DNA of 25,536 bases from NCBI GenBank assembly GCA_002493625.1, contig DKZK01000001.1, positions 1-25,536 on the forward strand, read 5' to 3'. Shown here piece by piece: positions 14,895-21,626 of the stretch; within the stretch, counting starts at the first letter, position 1, and the number at the start of each line of letters is the position of its first letter. The notes under the pieces were generated by a model that saw only the letters and a list, made by a program, of their open reading frames with translations, made no database searches and was not told the origin of the DNA. Made by a program: the position numbers and the translations under genes. Origin of the DNA: Lachnospiraceae bacterium UBA7076. GTDB taxonomy: Bacteria > Bacillota > Clostridia > Lachnospirales > Lachnospiraceae.

Positions 14895-16079
14895 ATGTCA
14901 AAAGGAAGATTTGGAGTACATGGCGGGCAGTATATACCCGAAACGCTTATGAATGCCATGAATGAGCTTGAGGAGGCATATTTTAAGTATAAGGACGACC
15001 CTGAGTTTAACAGGGAGCTTACGGAACTGTTAAATGAGTATGCAGGACGTCCAAGCAGACTTTATTTTGCGGAGAGAATGACAAAGGATTTAGGAGGGGC
15101 AAGGATATACCTTAAGCGTGAGGACTTAAACCATACAGGCTCCCATAAGATAAACAATGTTATAGGTCAGATGCTTCTTGCAAAGAGAATGGGCAAGACG
15201 AGAGTGATAGCGGAGACGGGAGCGGGACAGCACGGCGTCGCAACGGCAACCGTAGCCGCAATGATGGGTATGGAATGTGAGGTTTATATGGGACGGGAGG
15301 ATACGGAGCGTCAGGCGCTGAATGTATACCGTATGAAGCTTCTCGGCGCAAAGGTTCATCCTGTGGACAGCGGAACGGCAACCCTCAAGGACGCTGTTTC
15401 CGAGACGTTCCGTGAGTGGACAAAAAGGATTGATGATACTCACTATGTGCTTGGCTCGGTTATGGGGCCATATCCGTTTCCGCAGCTTGTAAGGGATTTT
15501 CAGTCTGTCATAAGCAGGGAAATCAAGCAGCAGGTTATGGAGCGTGAGGGAAGACTTCCCGATGCTGTGCTTGCCTGTGTGGGCGGCGGCTCCAATGCAA
15601 TGGGAGCATTTTACAACTTTATTGAGGATAAGGGCGTCAGGTTAATCGGCTGCGAGGCAGCAGGACGGGGAATTGATACCTTTGAAACGGCTGCCACCAT
15701 AAGTACGGGACGGCTTGGAATATTCCACGGCATGAAGTCATATTTTTGTCAGGATGAATATGGACAGATTGCGCCTGTTTACTCAATATCCGCAGGACTT
15801 GATTATCCGGGAATCGGACCTGAGCATGCGTATCTTCACGACACGGGAAGGGCAGAGTATGTTGCCGTGACGGATGATGAGGCGGTGGAAGCCTTTGAAT
15901 ACCTTTCAAGAATAGAAGGAATTATCCCTGCCATAGAGAGCGCCCATGCGGTTGCCCATGCCATGAAGCTTGCTAAGACAATGAGTAAGGACAGCATTAT
16001 GGTAATAAACATTTCAGGACGAGGAGATAAGGATTGCGCTGCAATAGCGCGCTACAGAGGGGAGGATATCCATGAGTAA
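14895..16079 (+). CDS. trpB: Tryptophan synthase beta subunit
   Basis: This PLP enzyme condenses indole with serine in the alpha2beta2 tryptophan synthase complex. At 394 residues it is the TrpB1 type that pairs with TrpA. It shows the PLP lysine in LNHTGSHKINN (Lys85), the catalytic glutamate in AETGAGQHGVA (Glu107) and the PLP phosphate loop GGGSNAMG (230-237). The C-terminal ESAHAVAHA helix is normal. GAGG lies 7 bp before the ATG. The stop overlaps the trpA start by 8 bp, consistent with coupled, equimolar synthesis. Confidence 0.97.
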   Translation: MSKGRFGVHGGQYIPETLMNAMNELEEAYFKYKDDPEFNRELTELLNEYAGRPSRLYFAERMTKDLGGARIYLKREDLNHTGSHKINNVIGQMLLAKRMGKTRVIAETGAGQHGVATATVAAMMGMECEVYMGREDTERQALNVYRMKLLGAKVHPVDSGTATLKDAVSETFREWTKRIDDTHYVLGSVMGPYPFPQLVRDFQSVISREIKQQVMEREGRLPDAVLACVGGGSNAMGAFYNFIEDKGVRLIGCEAAGRGIDTFETAATISTGRLGIFHGMKSYFCQDEYGQIAPVYSISAGLDYPGIGPEHAYLHDTGRAEYVAVTDDEAVEAFEYLSRIEGIIPAIESAHAVAHAMKLAKTMSKDSIMVINISGRGDKDCAAIARYRGEDIHE

Positions 16080-16848
16080 TATAGCAAAGGCATTTGAAAA
16101 GGGAAAGGCATTTATTCCGTTTATAACATGCGGTGACCCCGACCTTGAAACAACGGAGAAAATAGTTTGCGCAATGGAGGAGGCGGGAGCTGACCTTATA
16201 GAGCTTGGCATACCGTTTTCGGATCCTACGGCGGAGGGCCCTGTCATACAGGAGGCAAACTTAAGGGCATTAAGCGGTAAGGACAGAGTGACTACCGATA
16301 AAATTTTTGATATGGTAAGGCGGCTTCGTCTTAAAGTCAAAGTGCCTATGGTATTTATGACATATGCAAATGTTGTCTATTCCTACGGGGCAGAAAAGTT
16401 TATAAGCTTCTGTAAGGAAATTGGCATGGACGGACTGATACTTCCCGACATTCCATATGAGGAGAAGGAGGAATTTGACCCCATCTGCAAAAAGTACGGA
16501 CTTGACCTTGTATCACTGATAGCGCCTACCTCGCATCACAGGATAAAAATGATTGCAGAGACCGCAAGCGGATTTGTGTACTGTGTATCTTCGCTTGGCG
16601 TTACGGGAACGAGAACGGAGATTACCACGGATATAGGAGAAATGGTATCGCTCGTGAAGGCTGTAAAGGACATTCCATGCGCTGTGGGCTTCGGCATCAG
16701 CACACCTGAGCAGGCAAAAAAAATGGCGCAGCACGCTGACGGAGTTATTGTGGGAAGCGCAATCGTGAAAATAATAGCGGAGCATGGAGAAAACGCCGTG
16801 CCGTATGTAAGGGAATATGTCAAGAGCATGAAGGACGCCATAAGGTAG
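16072..16848 (+). CDS. trpA: Tryptophan synthase alpha subunit
   Basis: This TIM-barrel subunit cleaves indole-3-glycerol phosphate to indole and passes it to TrpB. The 258-residue length is normal. The first catalytic acid is present as Glu44 in LIELGIPFSDP, equivalent to Glu49 of Salmonella TrpA. The second catalytic acid is Glu55 (TAEGPVIQ) where the Salmonella enzyme has Asp60, a conservative replacement I believe occurs in other anaerobes. The phosphate-binding GFGIS and DGVIVGSAIV motifs are intact. GGAGG stands before the ATG inside the end of trpB. It is the last gene of the operon and is followed by a large foldback element rather than a simple terminator. Confidence 0.96.
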   Translation: MSNIAKAFEKGKAFIPFITCGDPDLETTEKIVCAMEEAGADLIELGIPFSDPTAEGPVIQEANLRALSGKDRVTTDKIFDMVRRLRLKVKVPMVFMTYANVVYSYGAEKFISFCKEIGMDGLILPDIPYEEKEEFDPICKKYGLDLVSLIAPTSHHRIKMIAETASGFVYCVSSLGVTGTRTEITTDIGEMVSLVKAVKDIPCAVGFGISTPEQAKKMAQHADGVIVGSAIVKIIAEHGENAVPYVREYVKSMKDAIR

Positions 16849-16868
16849 GGGGCTGCCGCATTATGATG

Positions 16869-17197
16869 CAGGTTCGCAGACTGCTCTCTTGCAGGGGAGT
16901 TACATGGAAAGGCGTTTGAAGACGTCGGCACTTAAATTGCCCGTCTGACAATGACTTGTATAGTAACTGAAAACACGCTTTCGCTCGACTCGGACGTAGC
17001 GGTACTAAAAATTGCCAGCTTAGGACATTCCTATATAAGAATATCTGGGGCTGGCAATTTAAGTACCGACGTCCTCAAACGGTTTTCAGTTACTATACAG
17101 TCATGTCAGATGGGCAATTTTTAGTACCGCTACGTCTGAATCGAGCGAAAGTGTGCTTTTCATGTACCCCACTGCGAGAGAGCAGTCCGTGAGCCTG
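16869..17197. repeat. Compound foldback element with swapped modules
   Basis: A roughly 330-bp imperfect palindrome in the convergent gap between trpA and the anti-sigma gene. The outer arms are O (16869-16912) and its mirror (17157-17197). Inside lie three paired modules: A (16913-16941 with 17053-17081, 2 mismatches in 29), X (16941-16974 with 17082-17114, including an 18-bp perfect match) and B (16976-17016 with 17113-17155). The right half runs A', X', B' rather than B', X', A'. A and B share a core, GACGT-CGGTACT-TTGCC, so they can cross-pair. The centre (about 17017-17052) is a short palindromic loop. No transposase is nearby; a MITE-like or recombination-derived origin is inference. 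Confidence 0.8.
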
Positions 17198-17233
17198 TGC
17201 CTTAATGGGCAACCTTTATTCAGGGGATGAACA

Positions 17234-18232
17234 TTACTGCTCTTTTTTGGAACGGCTTGACATGATTCCGGCAGCTATAAGTATTATACCGATTACAACA
17301 CTGACTATAAATATTGTCAGCGTGATGTTGGCATCCACTACCTCATAGCCGGCGCCCCATTTTAAGAAATTTGCATCTGATATTCTTATATGGAAACTGC
17401 CGTGTAGTACATACTGAACAAAATCATTGGTAAATGTGGTGAATATACCGCATATCAATGTGCATATACCAACCTTTGTAAGAGGATGAACCCTCAGATA
17501 CCTGATACACAGGAACATAATCCACGGTGCAATAAGTGAAAAGGTTGTTATCGGAAGGGCAATGTCCCAATATGGCGCATAGGAGGTATATATTCCGCAT
17601 TCAAGTATGAGTATATAAAGCCACGCCGTGTCCCAAAGCATGGTGAGCAGGGCTTTTTTGTTTTGTAAAAATTTTGGCAGCGGTATGTGGCATATGATAT
17701 ATGGCATAAATATAACGGACAATCCAAACAGCGTAGGTATGGACACGATAAAGAACCAGTCTCCCCCTGTGTAAATGCAGCAGGTCATTAAAAGCAGAAG
17801 CAGTGATACCGTAAAGGCTGCCATAGTCCAGAGTATGGTATTTCGTCTGACTACCATTGGAACGACGGTAACGGATGCAAATACAAGCAACGAGGTTAAA
17901 ACGATAAAAAACCAGTCCAGACCATGCCCAATTGCAAGATTGCATATAAGGCACACGATTACGGGTATCATTAATATGGATGCCGTAAATATACCGATGA
18001 ATGCAGTTCTTTTCATTTCCTTTTTGGAGTGCTTTTTTAAAACACTGTTTTTTTCTGAAATTAAATAATCGTCCACTGAGGTGTTTTGAAGCGTCGTGAG
18101 CATAGCCTTGCATGTATCGCAGTCCGCTATATGCTCATCTACGATACTGCGGCTTGTATTACTGCATGCCCTATCCTGATATAGAGGTAACAAATCCTGT
18201 ATGAGTTCACAATTATATTTTGAATTATTCAT
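17234..18232 (-). CDS. Zinc-finger (ZAS) anti-sigma factor, multi-spanning membrane protein
   Basis: Probably holds the co-encoded ECF sigma factor inactive at the membrane. The N-terminus is a zinc-binding anti-sigma domain with His34-x3-Cys38-x2-Cys41 (DEHIADCDTCK) plus Cys8 and Cys23, in the usual context CELIQDLLPLYQD. After a basic linker (residues 63-75) about nine hydrophobic segments follow to the C-terminus, so it is a polytopic rather than single-span anti-sigma. It has 332 residues. The ATG overlaps the sigma stop by 8 bp on the same strand, so the two are coupled. The signal sensed by the membrane part is unknown. Confidence 0.87.
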   Translation of the reverse strand: MNNSKYNCELIQDLLPLYQDRACSNTSRSIVDEHIADCDTCKAMLTTLQNTSVDDYLISEKNSVLKKHSKKEMKRTAFIGIFTASILMIPVIVCLICNLAIGHGLDWFFIVLTSLLVFASVTVVPMVVRRNTILWTMAAFTVSLLLLLMTCCIYTGGDWFFIVSIPTLFGLSVIFMPYIICHIPLPKFLQNKKALLTMLWDTAWLYILILECGIYTSYAPYWDIALPITTFSLIAPWIMFLCIRYLRVHPLTKVGICTLICGIFTTFTNDFVQYVLHGSFHIRISDANFLKWGAGYEVVDANITLTIFIVSVVIGIILIAAGIMSSRSKKEQ

Positions 18233-18704
18233 AGTCTTTCATCCTTTCCTGAATTTTTAATCTTGCGCGGTGGTAGGTGACCCTTGCCCAGTTTTCCGTT
18301 TTACCGAAAATATTTCCTATGTTCATAAACGATAATTCACCGAATATTCTAAGCTGGAATACCTCCTTGTAAGGCTCCTCCATCTGGTGAAGTATCTGAT
18401 GTATTTTCAGCGCCATATCCTCATTTTCTATTTTGATTTCTATGTCAGCCTTGTCAGATACATGTGCGTCGGGGTCAAGCTCCTGTATTTTTGACTGCTT
18501 TCTTAAATAGTCCGTACAGGTGTTTTTGGCAATTGCGCACAGATAGGTAAATTCTCCGGAATTGCCTTTAAAGGTATCTGTTTTCAGGGCTTTAAAGAAA
18601 ACCTCCTGCGTAATTTCCTCTGCCAAATGGACATTTTTAATGATTGTCATAACATAGGAATAGACCTTCATGTAGTAGGTATTATACAGTTTTTCAAAGT
18701 CCAT
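18225..18704 (-). CDS. ECF-type RNA polymerase sigma factor
   Basis: A short sigma-70 family regulator of 159 residues with only regions 2 and 4. Region 2 is at about residues 5-45 (LYNTYYMKVYSYVMT, then HLAEEITQEVFFKAL) and region 4 at about 105-155 (EEPYKEVFQLRIFGELSFMN, then TENWARVTYHRARLKIQERM). ATG at 18704 is chosen because region 2 starts directly after it and GGTGAG lies 7 bp upstream; the frame extends 59 codons further into sequence with no sigma resemblance. It overlaps the anti-sigma gene downstream and the small upstream frame by 11 bp. Its target promoters cannot be identified here. Confidence 0.9.
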   Translation of the reverse strand: MDFEKLYNTYYMKVYSYVMTIIKNVHLAEEITQEVFFKALKTDTFKGNSGEFTYLCAIAKNTCTDYLRKQSKIQELDPDAHVSDKADIEIKIENEDMALKIHQILHQMEEPYKEVFQLRIFGELSFMNIGNIFGKTENWARVTYHRARLKIQERMKDYE

Positions 18705-18936
18705 CAGTATGCTCACCACCTTGTAAAATGTCTTTTTTAAGAATATCATGGGTACCTTCGTATGTCCATAAAATAAAAGGGCTTCCATGGTAAATTTGCA
18801 GGTCTGCAATTGCTTTGTTACATGGGTTAGACGGATGAAATCCATATTTGTTACAAAAAAAATCAAAAAATAAAACAGCATTTAAAACCCTCCCGATATC
18901 TTTGTTTATGAATATGGACCAGTCACGTATTTTCAT
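18694..18936 (-). CDS. Small hypothetical protein upstream of the ECF sigma gene
   Basis: An 80-residue frame that I do not recognise. It begins MKIRDWSIFINKDIG and is rich in aromatic residues and Asn/His, with no clear membrane segment, although residues 16-28 (RVLNAVLFFDFFC) are moderately hydrophobic. AAGGAG stands about 12 bp before the ATG. Its stop overlaps the start of the sigma gene by 11 bp, as expected of a coupled first gene in the operon. The competing frame on the same strand looks like spurious hydrophobic sequence. It could instead be the remnant of a longer gene, so confidence is moderate. Confidence 0.5.
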   Translation of the reverse strand: MKIRDWSIFINKDIGRVLNAVLFFDFFCNKYGFHPSNPCNKAIADLQIYHGSPFILWTYEGTHDILKKDILQGGEHTDGL

Positions 18937-18976
18937 TCTTTTGGATACTCCTTCTTGAATTTATGATTGTATTGGT

Positions 18977-18991
18977 CTATATTTAATATAG
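18977..18991. repeat. Palindrome upstream of the sigma operon
   Basis: CTATATT (18977-18983), one T, then AATATAG (18985-18991) form a perfect 15-bp dyad 41 bp upstream of the small ORF. It could be an operator or overlap the sigma operon promoter; no consensus -35 and -10 pair is clear. Confidence 0.3.
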
Positions 18992-19019
18992 CTTGCAGAT
19001 GGAAAAAAATTTATGTATG

Positions 19020-19052
19020 ATATATGCTGTTCAAAATAAAAACAGCATATAT
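19020..19052. repeat. 12-bp perfect hairpin in the divergent intergenic region
   Basis: ATATATGCTGTT (19020-19031) and AACAGCATATAT (19041-19052) pair perfectly across a 9-nt A-rich loop. There is no T-run on either strand, so a terminator role is weak. The position between divergent transcription units suggests a regulatory dyad. Confidence 0.4.
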
Positions 19053-19072
19053 ATTATGTGAGAACAAGTAAG

Positions 19073-19115
19073 CGATTGTAAAGCTAAGCTTTGAAAATAA
19101 TGAGCTTTGCAATTG
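19073..19115. repeat. Inverted CAATTGCAAAGCT motif, second copy
   Basis: CGATTGTAAAGCT (19073-19085) mirrors AGCTTTGCAATTG (19103-19115) at 11 of 13 positions. The right half with its flank (19092-19115) matches 6253-6276 at 22 of 24 positions. It lies 31 bp upstream of the flavoprotein start. Confidence 0.4.
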
Positions 19116-19145
19116 ATTGGTTTTAAAATAAGGAGTGGTGATTGT

Positions 19146-19766
19146 ATGAAGGTTTTGTTAATCAATGGAAGTCCGCATGAAAAGGGTAATACATATGCGG
19201 CGTTGCATGAGATGAAAAAAGTATTTGACAGTGAGGGGATTGAAACGCAGATTGTTCATATTGGAAACAAGGACATAAGGGGCTGTATTGCATGCGGTTC
19301 CTGTGGAAAAACAGGCAAATGCGTCTTTGATGATGCGGTAAATGAGACGGCGCGGTTGTTTGAGATGGCAGACGGTCTTGTTGTGGGAACTCCTGTGTAT
19401 TACGCATCTGCAAACGGAACACTGATATCCTATCTGGACAGATTGTTTTACAGCACGCATTTTGACAAAACCATGAAGGTCGGGGCAGCAGTTGCAGCAG
19501 CAAGAAGGGGAGGACTTACTGCAACCTACGATGAGCTTAATAAATATTTTGCAATTTGCGGAATGCCAATCGCAACGGGTCAGTATTGGAACGGAATACA
19601 TGGCGCTTCGGCAGGAGAGGCAAATCAGGATGAGGAAGGCTTGCAGCAGATGAGAACCTTAGCGCATAATATGGCATTTCTTATGAAATCAATCAAGCTT
19701 GGAAAAGAGCAGATGGGGCTGCCTGAAAAGGAAACGCCGATACGCACAAATCTGGTAAGACCATAG
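19146..19766 (+). CDS. NADPH-dependent FMN reductase / iron-sulfur flavoprotein-like
   Basis: A cytoplasmic flavodoxin-fold oxidoreductase of 206 residues. The N-terminal FMN loop is NGSPHEKGNT (residues 7-16). Four cysteines, Cys47, Cys50, Cys53 and Cys59 (GCIACGSCGKTGKC), form a compact CX2CX2CX5C motif like that of iron-sulfur flavoproteins, so a 4Fe-4S cluster is plausible. VVGTPVYYASANGTL is the second flavin-binding segment. ATG at 19146 is chosen because the fold begins there and AGGAG lies 10 bp upstream; the frame opens at 19107. It is divergent from the sigma/anti-sigma operon. The physiological electron acceptor is unknown. Confidence 0.87.
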   Translation: MKVLLINGSPHEKGNTYAALHEMKKVFDSEGIETQIVHIGNKDIRGCIACGSCGKTGKCVFDDAVNETARLFEMADGLVVGTPVYYASANGTLISYLDRLFYSTHFDKTMKVGAAVAAARRGGLTATYDELNKYFAICGMPIATGQYWNGIHGASAGEANQDEEGLQQMRTLAHNMAFLMKSIKLGKEQMGLPEKETPIRTNLVRP

Positions 19767-19774
19767 AATATCTT

Positions 19775-19803
19775 TTGATTTAAACCATGATTTGATGTAT
19801 AAT
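19775..19803 (+). promoter_or_regulatory. Promoter of the ExbB/ExbD-like cassette
   Basis: TTGATT (19775-19780) and a perfect TATAAT (19798-19803) are separated by 17 bp. It begins 8 bp after the flavoprotein stop, so the three-gene cassette is expressed on its own. No terminator is visible between the flavoprotein gene and this promoter. Confidence 0.72.
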
Positions 19804-19840
19804 CAGCATGTGAGTAAGATATATGAAGGGAATACAACAT

Positions 19841-20362
19841 ATGATAAACATTATAAAAATTATATTCCGGAATTTTGGATTTATAGATTTTTTTATTATT
19901 GTGCTTTTCGTGGTAAATATTCTGATATTTATAAGTGTTAAGGAAAAGGCGGAGAGTATGCATAATATTCTTTACCCAAAGGATTACAGCAAAAATATGC
20001 CTGACAGGGTAAAAAATGACCTCCTGAAAGCGGAGCAGATAGAGGAAAAGAAGTTTGACATAAACGAGCTTTTTTCCCTGCGTGAGCACATGAATTCGCT
20101 CTATGCATATTACACCGGCATAACCTCTGTTTTTCCGCTTTTAGGGATGTTTGGCACTGTTGTGTCGCTCATTCCGATGGTGGATAAAATGGGAGAACAG
20201 TCAACAGGTCTGTTTTTTACTGCGCTGACGTCAACATTTTGGGGAATACTTTCAGCTATAATATGTAAAATACTGGATGCGGGAATATCACCGACCATTG
20301 AGGATGATGAGCTGTATATAGAAACGGTTTATATTCCGGATAAGGCTCACAGGGAGCGTTAG
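19841..20362 (+). CDS. MotA/TolQ/ExbB-like proton channel protein
   Basis: A membrane protein of 173 residues resembling the channel subunit that surrounds an ExbD/TolR dimer and uses the proton gradient to do mechanical work. The topology is TM1 at 14-33, a cytoplasmic segment to about 90, TM2 at 92-113 and TM3 at 122-146. Family hallmarks are FPLLGMFGTVVSLIP in TM2 and ALTSTFWGILSAIICK in TM3. The protein is shorter than TolQ or MotA (about 225-290 residues), mainly in the cytoplasmic part. ATG at 19841 has AAGGGA about 9 bp upstream; ATG at 19823 is also in frame but poorly preceded. It is first in a three-gene cassette with its own promoter. Confidence 0.82.
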   Translation: MINIIKIIFRNFGFIDFFIIVLFVVNILIFISVKEKAESMHNILYPKDYSKNMPDRVKNDLLKAEQIEEKKFDINELFSLREHMNSLYAYYTGITSVFPLLGMFGTVVSLIPMVDKMGEQSTGLFFTALTSTFWGILSAIICKILDAGISPTIEDDELYIETVYIPDKAHRER

Positions 20363-20383
20363 AAAACGAAAAAGAAGATGCCC

Positions 20384-20400
20384 GTTTGCCGAAGGCAAAT
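20384..20400 (+). repeat. Small hairpin between the ExbB-like and ExbD-like genes
   Basis: TTTGCC (20385-20390) pairs with GGCAAA (20394-20399) across GAA. It lies in the 76-bp gap of an otherwise tight cassette and may adjust mRNA stability or the ratio of the two subunits (inference). Confidence 0.3.
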
Positions 20401-20438
20401 GTTGAATGGCTGATGTTCAATTTACGGAGAATATTCAC

Positions 20439-21098
20439 ATGAGAAAAAAGAAAAATCTGATATTGGATTTTACCTCTCTTTTGGATGTCATAATGATTTT
20501 GCTATTTGTTGTTATATGCAGCATGAGCAATGCGTCCTTAGAGGCAAATGAAAATGCAAAAAAATCACAGGAAAGCCTTGCGGATGCTGAGACGAAGCTG
20601 GAGGATATGCAGGATAAGCTTGATACGCTGTCCGCTGACAATGAAGCCTTAAATATGGAGCTTAGCAGTTATAAGATGAACAGCGGCGACCCTGTTTCCG
20701 CCGAAGCTTATGAAGCGATACTCGGCAGCACCACAAAGGTTATTATGAAATGCGAGACGGGTATGGACACGGAGACAAATAAACATATGGTGTCCATTGA
20801 CATTACAATAAAGAATAAGGATGAAACCGCAAGACAGACGACTGCAAAAATTATACATGACTTTGATTTATCGAGGAAGGAACGGGATGAATTTAATGCA
20901 AAGCAGATCGGAAGCATTAAGGAGGAGCTTAAAAAATATCTCACCTACTCTGATACGAAGCTTGTATGGGTATTAATTGAATATGATTACAGGGATGAGA
21001 ATTTTTCCAATGCGGATTTGGAAATAATACATGATGCCGTTGAAATGATTGAAGCGGAACAGGACGTTACCTGTTACATTGAGGAAATGAAAAAATAA
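20439..21098 (+). CDS. ExbD/TolR-like biopolymer transport protein with coiled coil
   Basis: A single-pass membrane protein of 219 residues, the likely partner of the ExbB-like channel. The N-terminus is a short basic cytoplasmic stretch (MRKKKN), then one membrane segment (about 11-29) that carries Asp16 in LLDVIMILLF, the position of the proton-accepting Asp in ExbD, TolR and MotB. Residues 34-78 look like a coiled coil, and the rest is an extracytoplasmic domain unlike the small ExbD domain and without an OmpA-type peptidoglycan-binding motif. ATG at 20439 is chosen because GGAG lies 9 bp upstream and the family start fits; a longer frame opens at 20406. The third gene follows after 26 bp. 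Confidence 0.8.
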   Translation: MRKKKNLILDFTSLLDVIMILLFVVICSMSNASLEANENAKKSQESLADAETKLEDMQDKLDTLSADNEALNMELSSYKMNSGDPVSAEAYEAILGSTTKVIMKCETGMDTETNKHMVSIDITIKNKDETARQTTAKIIHDFDLSRKERDEFNAKQIGSIKEELKKYLTYSDTKLVWVLIEYDYRDENFSNADLEIIHDAVEMIEAEQDVTCYIEEMKK

Positions 21099-21124
21099 TA
21101 AATAAAAAACGGAAAGGAAGAAAA

Positions 21125-21553
21125 ATGAGTAAAAAGAACAATAACAACGAAATGAATGAAAATGAAAAAACAAAAAAGGAAAAAAAGAAAAAGAAAAGAA
21201 AATTTCCACTGCTGCTTTTACTTCTTCTGCTTTTAATAGCTGCCGTTTTATTTTTAGGCAAAGGGGGAGGCTTCGGATTTTGGGGCTCGGACAATAAGGA
21301 GACAGAAAAAACAACCGAAGCTGACACAACGGAGGAGCCGGAGGAAAACACAATTACAATTGAGGTAAAACAGGGACAGTATTTTATCAACGGCAAGGAG
21401 GTAACCCTTACTGATATTGAACAGATAATCAAAGAAAATGATGCTGAGCATACAAAGTATGTTATGGACGACAATTATGCGGGAACACAAAGCTGGAATG
21501 AGTTAAAGGCGCTTTTTTCAAATCATGGAATTACGCCGGTTATGGAAGAATAA
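21125..21553 (+). CDS. Lys-rich single-pass protein with ExbD-like C-terminal domain
   Basis: A 142-residue protein. Residues 1-26 are strongly basic and cytoplasmic, 27-44 are a Leu-rich membrane segment without an Asp, and 45-75 form a Gly then Thr/Glu-rich linker. Residues 77-140 (ITIEVKQGQYFINGKEVTL, then DIEQII, and LKALFSNHGITPV) follow the strand-helix pattern of the extracytoplasmic domain of ExbD/TolR, in which a strand, the NGKxV turn and a helix recur. It therefore looks like an ExbD domain moved to a separate carrier lacking the proton-binding Asp. AAAGGAAG lies 6 bp before the ATG. Assignment to the ExbD fold is by pattern only. Confidence 0.72.
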   Translation: MSKKNNNNEMNENEKTKKEKKKKKRKFPLLLLLLLLLIAAVLFLGKGGGFGFWGSDNKETEKTTEADTTEEPEENTITIEVKQGQYFINGKEVTLTDIEQIIKENDAEHTKYVMDDNYAGTQSWNELKALFSNHGITPVMEE

Positions 21554-21626
21554 TTACGTTTCAGCGGGTGTGCTGTGCGGAAAATTATAAGTAATAACAA
21601 TTATATGGAGGAAGGCAGGTGCAAAT

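Noticed and set aside
16849..17226. An IS element or CRISPR array after trpA
   Set aside because: No transposase frame exists, and the repeats are inverted and modular, not evenly spaced direct repeats.
17601..18113. A 170-codon minus-strand frame inside the anti-sigma gene
   Set aside because: It overlaps the anti-sigma coding frame, whose zinc-finger and membrane pattern are clear. The alternative is low-complexity shadow sequence.
18705..18881. A longer N-terminus for the ECF sigma factor
   Set aside because: Region 2 begins directly after ATG 18704. The upstream extension is hydrophobic and has no sigma resemblance, while an overlapping frame there has its own AAGGAG.
19158..19601. Minus-strand frames of 113-147 codons opposite the flavoprotein
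   Set aside because: They are antisense to a conserved flavodoxin-fold gene and have Cys/His/Ser-rich composition typical of shadow frames.
19841..21098. Flagellar stator MotAB
   Set aside because: The second protein has no OmpA/MotB peptidoglycan-binding motif, the first lacks the long MotA cytoplasmic loop, and there are no flagellar genes nearby.
19841..21553. Zorya-type phage defence
   Set aside because: Zorya also needs ZorC/ZorD or ZorE and a ZorA with a long cytoplasmic tail. Neighbouring genes here (Dabb, MATE, nfo) do not fit.
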